A DNA stretch of 64,000 nt, from NCBI GenBank assembly GCA_902768605.1, contig CACXLY010000028.1:1-64000 (forward strand), written 5' to 3'. The DNA is from an uncultured Bacteroidales bacterium. GTDB taxonomy: Bacteria; Bacteroidota; Bacteroidia; Bacteroidales; Bacteroidaceae. The position numbers and the translations under genes are program-made. Positions 14,561-25,425 of this stretch are shown here, in pieces. Below the pieces are notes generated by a model that did no database searches, had not been told where the DNA came from, and saw only the letters and a program-made list of their open reading frames with translations. Every line of letters starts with the position of its first letter. Position 1 is the stretch's first letter.

Positions 14561-16063
14561 ATGAGTGACAAATTGTTTATTTTTGACACGACCTTAAGGG
14601 ACGGCGAACAGGTGCCGGGATGTCAGCTCAATACGGTAGAAAAGATTCAGGTTGCCAAGCAGCTCGAGGCGCTTGGAGTCGATGTCATCGAGGCAGGGTT
14701 CCCCATCAGCAGCCCTGGCGACTTCAACAGTGTGATTGAAATCAGCAAGGCTGTGACGTGGCCCACGATTTGTGCCTTGACCCGTGCTGTCGAGAAAGAT
14801 ATCGACTGTGCTGCCGAGGCTCTGCAATATGCCAAGCACAAGCGCATCCATACAGGTATCGGTACGAGCGAGAGCCACATTCGATATAAGTTCAACTCCA
14901 CACCAGAGGAGATTATCGAGCGCGCTGTGGCTGCCGTGAAGTACGCTAAAAGGTATGTCGAGGACGTGGAGTTCTATGCTGAAGATGCTGGTCGCACAGA
15001 CAATGAATACCTGGCTCGCGTCATCGAAGCAGTCACGAAGGCAGGTGCTACTGTTTGCAACATTCCTGATACGACAGGCTTCCGCACACCTTATGAGTAC
15101 GGAGAGAAGATAAAGTACCTCTACGAGCATGTCGATGCCTTTGCTGCCGGCAAGAGCATCCTCTCAACACATTGTCACAACGACCTCGGCATGGCTACGG
15201 CCAACACCGTGGCTGGCATACTGAATGGTGCTCGTCAGGCTGAGGTGACCATTAACGGCATCGGCGAACGAGCCGGCAATACTTCCCTCGAAGAGATTGC
15301 CATGATATTCAAGACGCATCCCGACCTCGGCATCGAAACCAACATAAACACGACCAAGATTTATCCCACGAGTCGCATGGTCAGCTCGTTGATGAATATG
15401 CCTGTACAGCCAAACAAGGCGATTGTGGGCAGGAACGCGTTCGCTCATAGCAGCGGCATCCATCAGGACGGCGTCCTCAAGAATGCTTCGACCTACGAAA
15501 TCATGAATCCCAAGGACGTGGGCATCGACGATAATGCTATCGTGCTGACGGCAAGAAGTGGTCGTGCAGCTTTGAAACATCGCCTGAGCGTGAATGGCGT
15601 GGATATTGATGGCGAACGCTTGGACAAGGTTTATGAGGAGTTCCTCAAGCTTGCTGACAAGAAGAAGGAAATCACAGACGACGACATCTTGGTATTGGCT
15701 GGAGCAGACCGTTCTGCTTCTCATAATGTCAAGCTTGATTACCTGCAGGTTACGACAGGCAAGGGTGTCCGCAGCGTGGCAAGCATCGGCCTTCTTATTG
15801 CCAACGAGAAGTTCGAGAGTGCAGCTTCGGGTAATGGTCCAGTCGATGCGGCCATCAAGGCCTTGAAGACCATCATCAAGCGTCAGATGACACTCCGCGA
15901 GTTCACCATCCAAGCCATCTCGAAGGGTTCCGACGACATGGGTAAGGTCCACATGCAAGTGGAATACGACGGCAAGGTCTATTATGGCTTCGGTGCAAAT
16001 ACAGATATCGTAACGGCTTCAGTAGAGGCGTATATTGATTGTATAAATAAGTTCAAGTCTTAA
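14561..16063 (+). CDS. leuA: 2-isopropylmalate synthase
   Basis: First committed enzyme of leucine synthesis, condensing 2-ketoisovalerate with acetyl-CoA. The HMGL-like barrel opens with [12 protein letters not shown] (about residue 9), the metal site HCHNDLGMA is near 203, GERAGN near 240, and [11 protein letters not shown] near 305 marks the linker. The C-terminal LeuA regulatory domain (about 370-500) should bind leucine for feedback inhibition. 500 residues from MSDKLFIF at 14561; the ATG fits the promoter 28 bases upstream. First gene of leuA-leuC-leuD-cimA-like. Confidence 0.95.
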   Translation: MSDKLFIFDTTLRDGEQVPGCQLNTVEKIQVAKQLEALGVDVIEAGFPISSPGDFNSVIEISKAVTWPTICALTRAVEKDIDCAAEALQYAKHKRIHTGIGTSESHIRYKFNSTPEEIIERAVAAVKYAKRYVEDVEFYAEDAGRTDNEYLARVIEAVTKAGATVCNIPDTTGFRTPYEYGEKIKYLYEHVDAFAAGKSILSTHCHNDLGMATANTVAGILNGARQAEVTINGIGERAGNTSLEEIAMIFKTHPDLGIETNINTTKIYPTSRMVSSLMNMPVQPNKAIVGRNAFAHSSGIHQDGVLKNASTYEIMNPKDVGIDDNAIVLTARSGRAALKHRLSVNGVDIDGERLDKVYEEFLKLADKKKEITDDDILVLAGADRSASHNVKLDYLQVTTGKGVRSVASIGLLIANEKFESAASGNGPVDAAIKALKTIIKRQMTLREFTIQAISKGSDDMGKVHMQVEYDGKVYYGFGANTDIVTASVEAYIDCINKFKS

Positions 16064-16099
16064 TTCACAATTAATTAATTCAAAATTCAATATTAGAGA

Positions 16100-17488
16100 A
16101 TGAAGACACTCTTCGATAAAATATGGGATAAGCATGTCGTGCAGAACGTCGAGGACGGCCCGACACAACTTTATATCGACCGCCTGTATGCTCACGAGGT
16201 GACAAGTCCGCAGGCTTTCGACACGCTTCGCGACAAAGGCATCAAGGCTTTCCGCCCCGACCACATCATAGCTATGCCCGACCACAATACACCAAGCGAC
16301 CAGCAGGAACGCATCGACGACCCTGTCGGAAGCAAGCAGGTGGAGACGCTTGCCGCCAATTGCAAGGAGTTTGGCATCCGCCACTTTGCTATGGGCACGA
16401 AGGACAATGGCATCATTCATGTCGTTGGTCCAGAGAAAGGACTCTCCCTGCCAGGCATGACGATTGTTTGTGGCGACTCACATACCTCCACTCATGGGGC
16501 TGTAGGAGCTATCGCGATGGGTATAGGCACGAGCGAAGTGGCTCAGGTGCTCGCTTCCCAATGCATCCTGCAGCAGAAGCCCAAGACCATGCGTATCAAT
16601 ATCGAGGGCGAACTTCAGCCGGGCGTGACAGCCAAGGATGTTGCCCTCTACATCATGGCTCAAATGACAACCAGCGGAGCCACGGGTTATGCTGTGGAAT
16701 ATGCTGGCAGCACCATTCGCAATATGTCGATGGAGGGCCGCCTCACGCTCTCAAACCTCTCTATCGAGATGGGAAGCCGTGCTGGCATTATTGCTCCAGA
16801 CGAAACGACTTTTGCCTACCTGAAAGGACGCGAATATGCTCCGAAAGGTGAGGCTTGGGACAAGGCTGTGGAGGAGTGGAAGAAGCTCAAGAGCGACGAA
16901 GATGCTGTCTTCGACGAGGAGGTAACCTATCGTGCTGAGGACATCAAGCCCCGCATCACTTATGGAACAAATCCGGGTGCAGGAATAGCTATCGATGAAT
17001 GCATTCCCACGCTCGAAAGCATTCCGGAAGCCGACCGCGCTCAGTTCCTTGCACAGCTCGACTATATGCAGTTCAAGCCTGGACAAAAGCTTGAAGGAAC
17101 TCCCGTAGATTATTGTTTCTTAGGCGCTTGTACGAACGGACGTATTGAGGACTTCCGTGCCTTTGCCTCTGTCGTGAAAGGCAAGAAAAAGGCAGCGAAT
17201 GTGGTGGCTTGGCTTGTGCCAGGAAGTTGGTTGGTACGTCAGCAAATCATAGACGAAGGCATCGACAAGGTGCTTGAAGAAGCAGGCTTCGAGCTTCGTT
17301 TGCCCAGCTGCTCCGCTTGCTTGGCGATGAATCCCGATAAAGTGCCTGCAGGTAAGCTTGCTATCTCTACAAGTAACAGAAACTTCGTCGGCCGTCAAGG
17401 TCCAGGAGCTCGCACAGTCCTTGCTTCTCCGCTTGTAGTGGCAGCAAGTGCAATAACAGGTGTAATTAAAGATCCACGAAAGATGTAA
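16100..17488 (+). CDS. leuC: 3-isopropylmalate dehydratase large subunit
   Basis: Large, iron-sulfur subunit of isopropylmalate isomerase (aconitase family), pairing with LeuD. Signature [15 protein letters not shown] near residue 130, [12 protein letters not shown] near 340, and [11 protein letters not shown] near 400 give the three cysteines that hold the 4Fe-4S cluster. 462 residues, normal for bacterial LeuC. It follows leuA by 36 bases and precedes leuD by 4 bases, indicating tight coupling. Confidence 0.95.
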   Translation: MKTLFDKIWDKHVVQNVEDGPTQLYIDRLYAHEVTSPQAFDTLRDKGIKAFRPDHIIAMPDHNTPSDQQERIDDPVGSKQVETLAANCKEFGIRHFAMGTKDNGIIHVVGPEKGLSLPGMTIVCGDSHTSTHGAVGAIAMGIGTSEVAQVLASQCILQQKPKTMRINIEGELQPGVTAKDVALYIMAQMTTSGATGYAVEYAGSTIRNMSMEGRLTLSNLSIEMGSRAGIIAPDETTFAYLKGREYAPKGEAWDKAVEEWKKLKSDEDAVFDEEVTYRAEDIKPRITYGTNPGAGIAIDECIPTLESIPEADRAQFLAQLDYMQFKPGQKLEGTPVDYCFLGACTNGRIEDFRAFASVVKGKKKAANVVAWLVPGSWLVRQQIIDEGIDKVLEEAGFELRLPSCSACLAMNPDKVPAGKLAISTSNRNFVGRQGPGARTVLASPLVVAASAITGVIKDPRKM

Positions 17489-17492
17489 GGCT

Positions 17493-18110
17493 ATGAAACA
17501 GAAATTCGACATCATACAGTCAACTTGCATTCCTATCGAGATTGACAACAACAACACGGATAACATCATCCCTGCACGTTATCTTGCCTTCACCACGCGC
17601 GACCCCAAGTTCTATGGCGATGCTTTCATGCACGACCTTCGCTATGATGCTGAGGGCAAACCAATACCAGACTTTGTAATGAACAAGCCTGAGTTCTCGG
17701 AGGCTCCACGCAAAGGCATCCACGAAATCATCATAGGCGGGCAGAACTGGGGCTCGGGCTCGAGTCGCGAGCATGCTGCCTGGGCGATTGCAGGCTTTGG
17801 AGCAAGAGTGGTGATAAGCAGCAGCTTTGCCGACATCCATCGCAACAACCTGCTGAATTGCTTCGTGCTCCCCGTAGTGGTGAGCCGCGAGTTTCAGCAA
17901 GAACTATTCCGGACGGTCAAGGAGAATCCGAAAGCCGAAGTGAAGGTGGATGTGCCAAACCAAACTGTAACGAATCTCACGACAGGCCATAGCGAGCAGT
18001 TCCCTATCAACAGCTACAAGAAGTACTGCCTGATGAATGCCTACGACGACATCGATTTCCTCCTCTCCAACACGGATAAGATAGAAGAATGGGAAAAGAA
18101 CGAACCATAG
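17493..18110 (+). CDS. leuD: 3-isopropylmalate dehydratase small subunit
   Basis: Swivel-domain partner of LeuC in isopropylmalate isomerisation. The family motif GGQNWGSGSSREHAAWAI is near residue 85; the N-terminus contains TDNIIPARYL, the usual conserved strand. 205 residues is normal. The next gene starts inside its last codons (22-base overlap). Confidence 0.94.
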   Translation: MKQKFDIIQSTCIPIEIDNNNTDNIIPARYLAFTTRDPKFYGDAFMHDLRYDAEGKPIPDFVMNKPEFSEAPRKGIHEIIIGGQNWGSGSSREHAAWAIAGFGARVVISSSFADIHRNNLLNCFVLPVVVSREFQQELFRTVKENPKAEVKVDVPNQTVTNLTTGHSEQFPINSYKKYCLMNAYDDIDFLLSNTDKIEEWEKNEP

Positions 18111-19630
18111 AGATAATGGACACCACGCTGCGCGATGGTGAACAGACCAGCGGCGTCAGCTTCATGCCTCACGAGAAGCTCATGATAGCCCGAGCTTTGC
18201 TGCAGGACTTGAATGTTGATAGGATTGAGGTGGCGAGCGCTCGTGTCTCGGAAGGTGAGATGGAAGCCGTGAAGAGCATTTCCCGTTGGGCGAGTCAGAA
18301 TGGCAAGCTCGATAGGGTAGAGGTGCTTGGTTTCGTGGATGAGACGAAGAGCGTGGACTGGATAGTGGAGTGCGGCTGCAAGTGCATGAACCTCCTTTGC
18401 AAAGGGAGTCGGAAGCATTGTGAAGGCCAACTGCACAAAACTCTCGAGGAGCATGTCGCCGATATCCGTCGCACGATTGACTATGCTCAAAAAAATGGTG
18501 TCAGCGTCAATGTCTATCTCGAGGACTGGAGCAACGGCATGAAGGATAGTCCCGATTACGTCTTTGCTTTGATGGACAAGCTTAGCGAGATGCCGATAGA
18601 ATGCATCATGTTGCCCGACACCCTTGGCATCCTCAATCCAATAGAGCTTTCCGGTTTTATGACTCAAATGGTGGAGCGCTATCCGGCGTGCCGTTTCGAC
18701 TTCCACGCCCATAATGATTACGACCTCGCCATCAGCAACGTGCTTGCTGCCGTTACCGCCGGTTGCCAAGGCATCCATACAAGTGTCAACGGTTTGGGTG
18801 AGAGGGCAGGTAATGCGCCTCTTGCCAGCGTGCAGGCCGTACTGAAAGACCACCTTCATGTCCTCACTCATATTGACGAGAGTCGTTTGGGCGAGGTGTC
18901 TCATCTTGTGGAGAGTTACAGCGGTATTGCCATTCCGCCAAACAAACCCATTACCGGCGAGAGCGTGTTTACGCAAGTTGCTGGCGTTCATGCTGATGGC
19001 GACAACAAAGCCGGACTCTATCAGAATGCCCTTCTGCCTGAACGTTTCGGCCGAAAGAGGGAGTATGCCCTTGGGAAGAACTCGGGCAAGGCCAACATCC
19101 TTCGCAACCTTGAGGAGCTGGGACTTGAGCTCTCTCCCGAGCAGACAAAACGTGTCACAGAGCGCATCATCGAGCTGGGCGACAAGAAGGAACTCGTCAC
19201 GCAGGAAGACCTCCCATATATCGTCAGCGATGTCCTGAAGCATGGAGCACCTGAGGAGCACGTCAAGCTGCTCTCATACGTGGTGACGACGGCTTATGGA
19301 CTCAAGCCTTTGGCCAGCGTTCGCTTGGAGATAAACGGCGAGACATACGAGGAGAGTGCCAAGGGTGATGGTCAGTTCGATGCCTTTGTGCGTGCCATCC
19401 GACATATTTATAAAGACCGCCTTGGCCGTAGCTTCCCTTGGCTGACGAACTACACCGTCAGCATTCCACCTGGAGGCCGCACAGATGCCCTTGTGCAGAC
19501 CGTCATTACATGGAACTGGAACGACCGCATCCTTCGCACCCGTGGCCTTGATGCCGACCAGACAGAAGCGGCCATCAAGTCAACCATCAAGATGCTAAAC
19601 CTGCTCGAAGACGAAAAGAAACAAGCATAG
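18089..19630 (+). CDS. Second LeuA/CimA-like synthase
   Basis: Member of the isopropylmalate/citramalate/homocitrate synthase family, 513 residues. [18 protein letters not shown] is the N-terminal barrel motif, FHAHNDYDLA the metal site (about 205), GERAGNAPL near 235, and residues about 390-513 form a LeuA-type regulatory domain. A gene of this type sits in the leucine cluster of Bacteroides too; citramalate synthesis (isoleucine from pyruvate) or an isopropylmalate synthase paralog are both possible. The ATG overlaps leuD by 22 bases, so it is cotranscribed. leuB, which usually completes this cluster, is absent. Confidence 0.85.
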   Translation: MGKERTIEIMDTTLRDGEQTSGVSFMPHEKLMIARALLQDLNVDRIEVASARVSEGEMEAVKSISRWASQNGKLDRVEVLGFVDETKSVDWIVECGCKCMNLLCKGSRKHCEGQLHKTLEEHVADIRRTIDYAQKNGVSVNVYLEDWSNGMKDSPDYVFALMDKLSEMPIECIMLPDTLGILNPIELSGFMTQMVERYPACRFDFHAHNDYDLAISNVLAAVTAGCQGIHTSVNGLGERAGNAPLASVQAVLKDHLHVLTHIDESRLGEVSHLVESYSGIAIPPNKPITGESVFTQVAGVHADGDNKAGLYQNALLPERFGRKREYALGKNSGKANILRNLEELGLELSPEQTKRVTERIIELGDKKELVTQEDLPYIVSDVLKHGAPEEHVKLLSYVVTTAYGLKPLASVRLEINGETYEESAKGDGQFDAFVRAIRHIYKDRLGRSFPWLTNYTVSIPPGGRTDALVQTVITWNWNDRILRTRGLDADQTEAAIKSTIKMLNLLEDEKKQA

Positions 19631-19772
19631 GAACGCAAAGGATAATATTGGTGCTTTCTTACCCGATAGCAATAATAATCAATGGCGGTATGAAGCAGGA
19701 AAGAGTGAAAAGCCCGCTGAACTACCCAAGTTCCCCCTCTCCCGTGGGAAGGGGAAGGAGAGCTCGGAAAGC

Positions 19773-19808
19773 TCTGAATACTCTGATTACTCTGAATCCT
19801 CTGAATAT
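19773..19808. repeat. 9-bp array (TCTGAATAC type)
   Basis: TCTGAATAC, TCTGATTAC, TCTGAATCC and TCTGAATAT start at 19773, 19782, 19791 and 19800. A small AGAGCT/AGCTCT hairpin precedes it at about 19759-19775. The convergent gap 19631-19839 contains nothing else I can name. Confidence 0.75.
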
Positions 19809-19839
19809 TCGATGGGATGTAGGAGGTGCAGACGCCTTC

Positions 19840-20673
19840 TTATCGGATTTGGGTTAGCAGGGAGGCTACTTCTTCGGGGCTTGCTCCGAGGTTGATGGCC
19901 TGGCGGCAGTCTTGCTGGGCTTGCTTTTTCTTCTTCATGGCCAGGTTGAGGGTGGCGCGCGAGAGGTAGCATTCGGGGTTGTCTGGCTCCAGCTCGAGGC
20001 TCATGGCGATGTCCTTCTTGGCCTTCTCGTACTCCTTCCGCTCGATATAAAGCTGAGCGCGAGCCAGGTAGTGCTTCGCATGATTGGGATAGAACTGCAC
20101 CAGGGCGTCAAGCTGCTCCAATGCTTCGCGCGGACGACCGTCCTTGCTGTTCAGAAGTGCCAGGCCGAGCCTGCCGTCTTCATGCGTCGGATTCTGCTTC
20201 AACAGGCGATTATAGTCTGCCCGGGCTTCCCTGTACTTCCTCTGTCCCGACAGGATGAAGGCGCGGTAGAAAAGGGCCTCCTCGTTGTCCTGCTGAGCCT
20301 CGAGCACCTTGTTGTAGTCGAGTAGGGCACGGTCCTGATTGTTCTGCTGAAGGTAGAGCGACGCCCTGTTCAGCAACAAGTCGAGCGAAGTGGGGGAGAG
20401 GTCGATGCCCTTTGTGTACGCCTCCTGCGCTTGCTCGCTCTTCCCCTCCTGCTGATAGATGCCGCCCAGGTATTGATACAGTATGGCGTTCGACTTCTTC
20501 ATCGGGTCGAGTCGAATAGTCTGCTCAATCATCCCTTTGGCCTTCTCCAGAGAATCGACAGCCAACGCCTCCACTACCTGCTTCACCCCGAGTTCGTAAA
20601 GGCCTTGGGCGTGGAGACAAGTATATGAAAATAAGAGAATAAGAAAATAAGAAAACCGCTCTTTACAATTCAT
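19840..20673 (-). CDS. Exported tetratricopeptide-repeat protein
   Basis: Predicted secreted or periplasmic TPR protein, 277 residues, function unknown. The signal peptide (SYFLILLFSYTCLHAQ) is partly read from an ATAAGAA-type 7-bp repeat. About six TPR units follow from residue 28: typical pieces are YQYLGGIYQQEGKSEQAQEAY, DNEEALFYRAFILSGQRKYRE and HAKHYLARAQLYIERKEYEKA. TPR proteins act as scaffolds. The gene is upstream of the convergent leu operon end and downstream of purA; no promoter motif is clear. Confidence 0.8.
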   Translation of the reverse strand: MNCKERFSYFLILLFSYTCLHAQGLYELGVKQVVEALAVDSLEKAKGMIEQTIRLDPMKKSNAILYQYLGGIYQQEGKSEQAQEAYTKGIDLSPTSLDLLLNRASLYLQQNNQDRALLDYNKVLEAQQDNEEALFYRAFILSGQRKYREARADYNRLLKQNPTHEDGRLGLALLNSKDGRPREALEQLDALVQFYPNHAKHYLARAQLYIERKEYEKAKKDIAMSLELEPDNPECYLSRATLNLAMKKKKQAQQDCRQAINLGASPEEVASLLTQIR

Positions 20674-20744
20674 AATTCATAATCCACAATTCAGCGCGGT
20701 AGCAAATTCTTTATTCTTCATTCTTCATTTTTATATTCTTCATT

Positions 20745-22019
<1,275 letters not shown>

Positions 22020-22043
22020 AATTCTTAGAGTGAATGTTCAAAG

Positions 22044-22556
22044 TTATGGTTTCTTCCCATTCAAGGTGGGGTTCGAGATGGTCTTTCTCTTCTTTGCCTC
22101 CTGTCGGTTCTTTGCTTGGCACTTTCTGCAGATGCCGTGGATGTAGACAATTTTTTCCTCGATGCCGAAGTAGCGGACATGCAGGTTCTGCAATGCAAGC
22201 TTTGCCGTGCTGGTGGAGACTTTCGTTATGGTGTTGCACTGATGGCAGATGGTGTAAGCCTTTGGGTTGTTGTCAGTTCGCATCTCATAGTGTGCTGCAG
22301 TGGCAAGCGAGTGCCTGATGGTCAGTCCGGCGTCGCAGAACAGCTCCATCGTGTTGAAGAGTGTTGCTCTGCTCACCTGGAACTTGCCATGCTCCCTCAT
22401 CATCTGCATGAGTTCGTCGATGGTGAAGATGCCATTGGCAAGACCTGCAACGCGCAGTATTTCATAGCGTTCAGGAGTCTTGCGCATGGTCTTGTCTTCC
22501 ATATAGCGAGTCAGACGGTCGCGCAGAGAAGCGAGGGGTGCTTGTTTCTTGTCCAT
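22044..22556 (-). CDS. Fur-family transcriptional regulator
   Basis: Metal-responsive repressor of the Fur/Zur/PerR family, 170 residues from MDKKQAPL. The winged helix covers residues about 15-90 (RKTPERYEILRVAGL, then FQVSRATLFNTMELF as recognition helix). Two CxxC pairs (CHQC near 125, CRKC near 153) form the structural zinc site. A highly basic tail (KNRQEAKKRK) follows. Which metal it senses is not clear. The -7 element is only 11 bases upstream of the ATG, so the mRNA leader is a few bases at most. Confidence 0.88.
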   Translation of the reverse strand: MDKKQAPLASLRDRLTRYMEDKTMRKTPERYEILRVAGLANGIFTIDELMQMMREHGKFQVSRATLFNTMELFCDAGLTIRHSLATAAHYEMRTDNNPKAYTICHQCNTITKVSTSTAKLALQNLHVRYFGIEEKIVYIHGICRKCQAKNRQEAKKRKTISNPTLNGKKP

Positions 22557-22566
22557 AACCAAGGTG

Positions 22567-22574
22567 CAAAGGTA
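22567..22574 (-). promoter_or_regulatory. -7 promoter element of fur-purA, nearly leaderless
   Basis: TACCTTTG on the minus strand ends 10 bases before the ATG at 22556, which predicts a transcript with about five bases before the start codon. Confidence 0.6.
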
Positions 22575-22613
22575 CAACTAATAATTCAAAATTCAAAATT
22601 AATAAATTCAAAA

Positions 22614-23150
22614 TTATTCTTTTAGGGCAGTTGTGAGTGCTTGGATGGCTTTTCTGAGGTGCAGATTTGCTTTGGGAAGCCATCGTTCGCATTCGGCAAC
22701 GATTTGTTCTTTCTCATTCAAGTTGATGCCTTGCATCAGCAGAAGTCTTAGGCAAAGACATGCGCATGTCGCTGGATGAGAACTGTTTCCTCCGAGCCAG
22801 GCAAGGCTGATTTCCTTCGCTCGGCTTGTTTTGGAGAGGAGCATCATTGCCAAGACCTGTGCTTCTTCAGCCGTTACCATCCCGTCCTTCCAAGTGTTTG
22901 CGAGCTCAGGGGTGAACTCTTTAGGTGGCATTAGCATGATAGCCAGTAGCTTACATTCGCGTATGTTTTCGCTCCACAGCTGGTTGGCAAGGTTTTTGTC
23001 TGGCGTGAACTCGTCGGCAATGCTTTGAAGCCTGGGCAGCTCAACACCGAAGATGAGTTTGTAGGGCATTCCAGCCTCCCGCATCCTCGCAGACAGAACG
23101 CCATTCATGCTCGCCCGAAGCTCCTTCTTAATCTCATTAACTAAAAACAT
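22614..23150 (-). CDS. DNA alkylation repair (AlkD-like) protein
   Basis: Short HEAT-like-repeat protein, 178 residues, resembling the AlkC/AlkD DNA glycosylase family that removes alkylated bases. Recognisable parts are MREAGMPYKLIFGVELPRLQSIA near residue 25, LANQLWSENIRECKLLAIML near 55 (a conserved tryptophan/glutamate stretch of the family) and LRKAIQALTTAL at the end. It is shorter than E. coli-type AlkD homologs (about 230), as many Bacteroidales members are. Activity is inferred only from family membership. Confidence 0.65.
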   Translation of the reverse strand: MFLVNEIKKELRASMNGVLSARMREAGMPYKLIFGVELPRLQSIADEFTPDKNLANQLWSENIRECKLLAIMLMPPKEFTPELANTWKDGMVTAEEAQVLAMMLLSKTSRAKEISLAWLGGNSSHPATCACLCLRLLLMQGINLNEKEQIVAECERWLPKANLHLRKAIQALTTALKE

Positions 23151-23179
23151 CAGGGAATTTACGATTTAGCAATTTATAG

Positions 23180-23388
23180 ACCCTCTCCAACCCTCTCCCT
23201 CTAGGGCGAGGCTTTCTTCGCCTGTTGTTCTCCTTCCCCCTAAAGGGAGCTGGGAGGCAGAAGGGGGCTTTATATTTACGATTTTACGATTTACTATTTA
23301 TCTATTTAGTAATTTATTTTCCTTCCTTTGGAGGGGACGGGGGAGGCCAGTTCCCCTCTCCTCGGAGAGGGGTTAGGGGTGAGGCTGT
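23180..23388. repeat. Several copies of a CCTTTGGAGG/CTCCGAGGAG element
   Basis: The gap upstream of the M49 gene stop holds CCCTCTAGGGCGAGGC near 23200, CCCCTAAAGGGAGCTGGGAGG near 23237, and from 23325 CCTTTGGAGGGGACGGGGGAGG followed by CCCCTCTCCTCGGAGAGG and GTTAGGGGTGAGG. AT-rich ACGATTTACTATTT units separate them. Matching pieces occur near 32151-32222 (inverted), 25376 and 52600. Confidence 0.75.
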
Positions 23389-25301
23389 TATAATGTGCTG
23401 TATTCTTGGCTGTAACGAAGCATTTGTTCGCTATAAGCTTCATCGTAGTTGATGAGGACATCTGTGATGTTTCCTTCGCTGTCTCGGACAAGTTCATACT
23501 TCGGATTGATGAAGCCTTTGTAGGGTGCGAGGTTCAGGCGTTGGTAGCGTTCGCGTATCTCATGGTGCAGGTCCGCGTCTATCTTGATGCCATATTGCTC
23601 AACAAGCTGTCTGGCTGCCTCATAGTCGCCTTCGCTCTTGATGCGTTGAACCTCTCTCAGCAACTTGCCAAAGGCTTTACGGAGTAGGGGATAGTCGTTG
23701 ATTCTGACATAATGCTTGCCTTCAATCTCCACAATCTGCAGCGCTTCAGGATAGTGCGCGAGTGCCCATCTGCTGATGAGAGCTCGGTTGCGCATGTGGG
23801 CTTCCTCTATCTGATGACCTTCCTCGATGCGAACCATCTGTGTCAGCAGTCCATTGAGCAAATAGCTGTAATACTGCGACTTGTAGGCTTCTGCATTCGG
23901 TGTCAGTCCTAACTCGACGAGCTTCTGGTCGGCAATATAGTACAGGCCAAAGAGGTCGGCTCTTGCTTCTTCGATGGTACTGCCATAGGAGCGCAGGGCA
24001 TCGGCATCCACGCCGGGAAGAAGCTGTCCGCTTCCGTGTCCCAGGCACTCGTGAAGGTCGGTGTGAAGGTCGTCGCATACATCTCCATACTTGTCGAGAA
24101 GCTCCCTTGTCTCCTCATCATTGACGAACTCCTGTCGCATTCCCGAGCCTTTAGCGGCAAGGTCATAAGCCCGAGTCAGGTTGGCAATTGTGACACTCTT
24201 GCTGCCATATTCTGCCCTAATCCAGTCGCTGTTTGGCAAGTTAATGCCGATGGCGCTACTGGGGTAAAGGTCGCCTCCCAGTATCGCGGCATTGATGACT
24301 TTTGCACTCACTCCCTTGCAGGCTTTCTTCTTGAATTGCTCATCTACAGGCGAATGATTCTCAAACCATTGTGCATTGTCGCTTAAAGCTTTGGCTCTGC
24401 GGGTTGCCTCGTGGTCGATGATGTTGACATAGCCCTCCCAACTTGCTTTCAGTCCAAGCGGGTCACCATAGACTTCAGTAAAGCCATTAGTGAAATCCAC
24501 TTCGCTTTCTGTCTCTCCAACCCAAAGGATGGCATACTCGTCGAAGGTCTTCAGGTTGCCAGTCCGATAGAACTCCACAAGCTTATCGATGACTGCCCTT
24601 TGCTTGTCGTTCTCTGCATAGAGTCGGGCAGTTTCGAGTTTCTCGCAGATGCGGTCGATAGCTTTGCCATAAAGACCTCCGCTGTGCCATACATTCTCGT
24701 AGAGCGAACCATCGGCAGAGCGTTCCAAGCGACTGTTCAAGCCAATCATGGGCGGCCTCTGCGGGTCAGACTTCTTTTTGAGTTCGGCATAGAAAGCTTC
24801 TGCCTCGGCCTGTGTGATGCCTTCTGCGTAGTAATTGCACGCGGAAGTCCGCAGCAAATCCTCGCCATCAGCTTGATTCACGCGCTTAGGCATCACCTCA
24901 GGATTGAAGATGAAGTTGATAATGGACAACGGACAACTGCCCTTCCGCGACTGTCTTTCACAGAACCACTCTTTGCTGAAGCCTGGCTGAAACTTCATGC
25001 AACTGTAGTGGTGATGGATGCCATTGGCGAACCATACTCTTTTCAGATAAACGACAAAAGCCTTCCAGTCGGGACTGTCCTTGTCGCCGTCGTAGCTTGT
25101 GTAGATGTCTTCCAAGACTCGCCTCAGCTGCAAGCCAAAGCGGCAATTCTGGTCCCAAAGAATGTCCCTTCCAAGCAACGATGCCTCGGCAAGGTAATAG
25201 ACAAGCAGTTTCTGGCGAAGTGGCAAGGTCTCAAAGCCTGGCACTTCATAGCGCAACAATTGCAGGTCAGCAAAGCGCTCGCTTAATACACTATTTGACA
25301 A
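23388..25301 (-). CDS. M49 peptidase, dipeptidyl peptidase III-like
   Basis: Zinc metallopeptidase of family M49, releasing dipeptides from peptide N-termini. The motif HECLGHGSGQ near residue 420 is the HExxxH zinc site with two histidines, and EEARADLFGLYY near 447 supplies the third ligand. 637 residues. No signal peptide or lipobox, unlike the characterised Bacteroides enzyme. A segment near residue 120 (RKGSCPLSIINFIF) is encoded by GACAACG-type 7-bp repeats and looks inserted. The stop lies at the edge of a G-rich repeat cluster. Confidence 0.88.
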   Translation of the reverse strand: MSNSVLSERFADLQLLRYEVPGFETLPLRQKLLVYYLAEASLLGRDILWDQNCRFGLQLRRVLEDIYTSYDGDKDSPDWKAFVVYLKRVWFANGIHHHYSCMKFQPGFSKEWFCERQSRKGSCPLSIINFIFNPEVMPKRVNQADGEDLLRTSACNYYAEGITQAEAEAFYAELKKKSDPQRPPMIGLNSRLERSADGSLYENVWHSGGLYGKAIDRICEKLETARLYAENDKQRAVIDKLVEFYRTGNLKTFDEYAILWVGETESEVDFTNGFTEVYGDPLGLKASWEGYVNIIDHEATRRAKALSDNAQWFENHSPVDEQFKKKACKGVSAKVINAAILGGDLYPSSAIGINLPNSDWIRAEYGSKSVTIANLTRAYDLAAKGSGMRQEFVNDEETRELLDKYGDVCDDLHTDLHECLGHGSGQLLPGVDADALRSYGSTIEEARADLFGLYYIADQKLVELGLTPNAEAYKSQYYSYLLNGLLTQMVRIEEGHQIEEAHMRNRALISRWALAHYPEALQIVEIEGKHYVRINDYPLLRKAFGKLLREVQRIKSEGDYEAARQLVEQYGIKIDADLHHEIRERYQRLNLAPYKGFINPKYELVRDSEGNITDVLINYDEAYSEQMLRYSQEYSTL

Positions 25302-25307
25302 ACTTAA

Positions 25308-25402
25308 TTAATTTACGATTTGACTATTTACGATTTACTATTTATTTACGATTTGGCTATTTAACTATTTACTTCTCCCCTCCTTTGGAGGGGCAGGGGG
25401 AG
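25308..25402. repeat. AAATCGT-type array and CCTTTGGAGG element
   Basis: Repeated TTTACGATTTAC/TATTTACGATT units followed by CCCCTCCTTTGGAGGGGCAGGGGGAGGC at 25377-25404. This is the same pairing of elements as at 11214-11300 and 32190-32365. Confidence 0.75.
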
Positions 25403-25425
25403 GCTGTCGGGTTAGGCTTTTGGGG

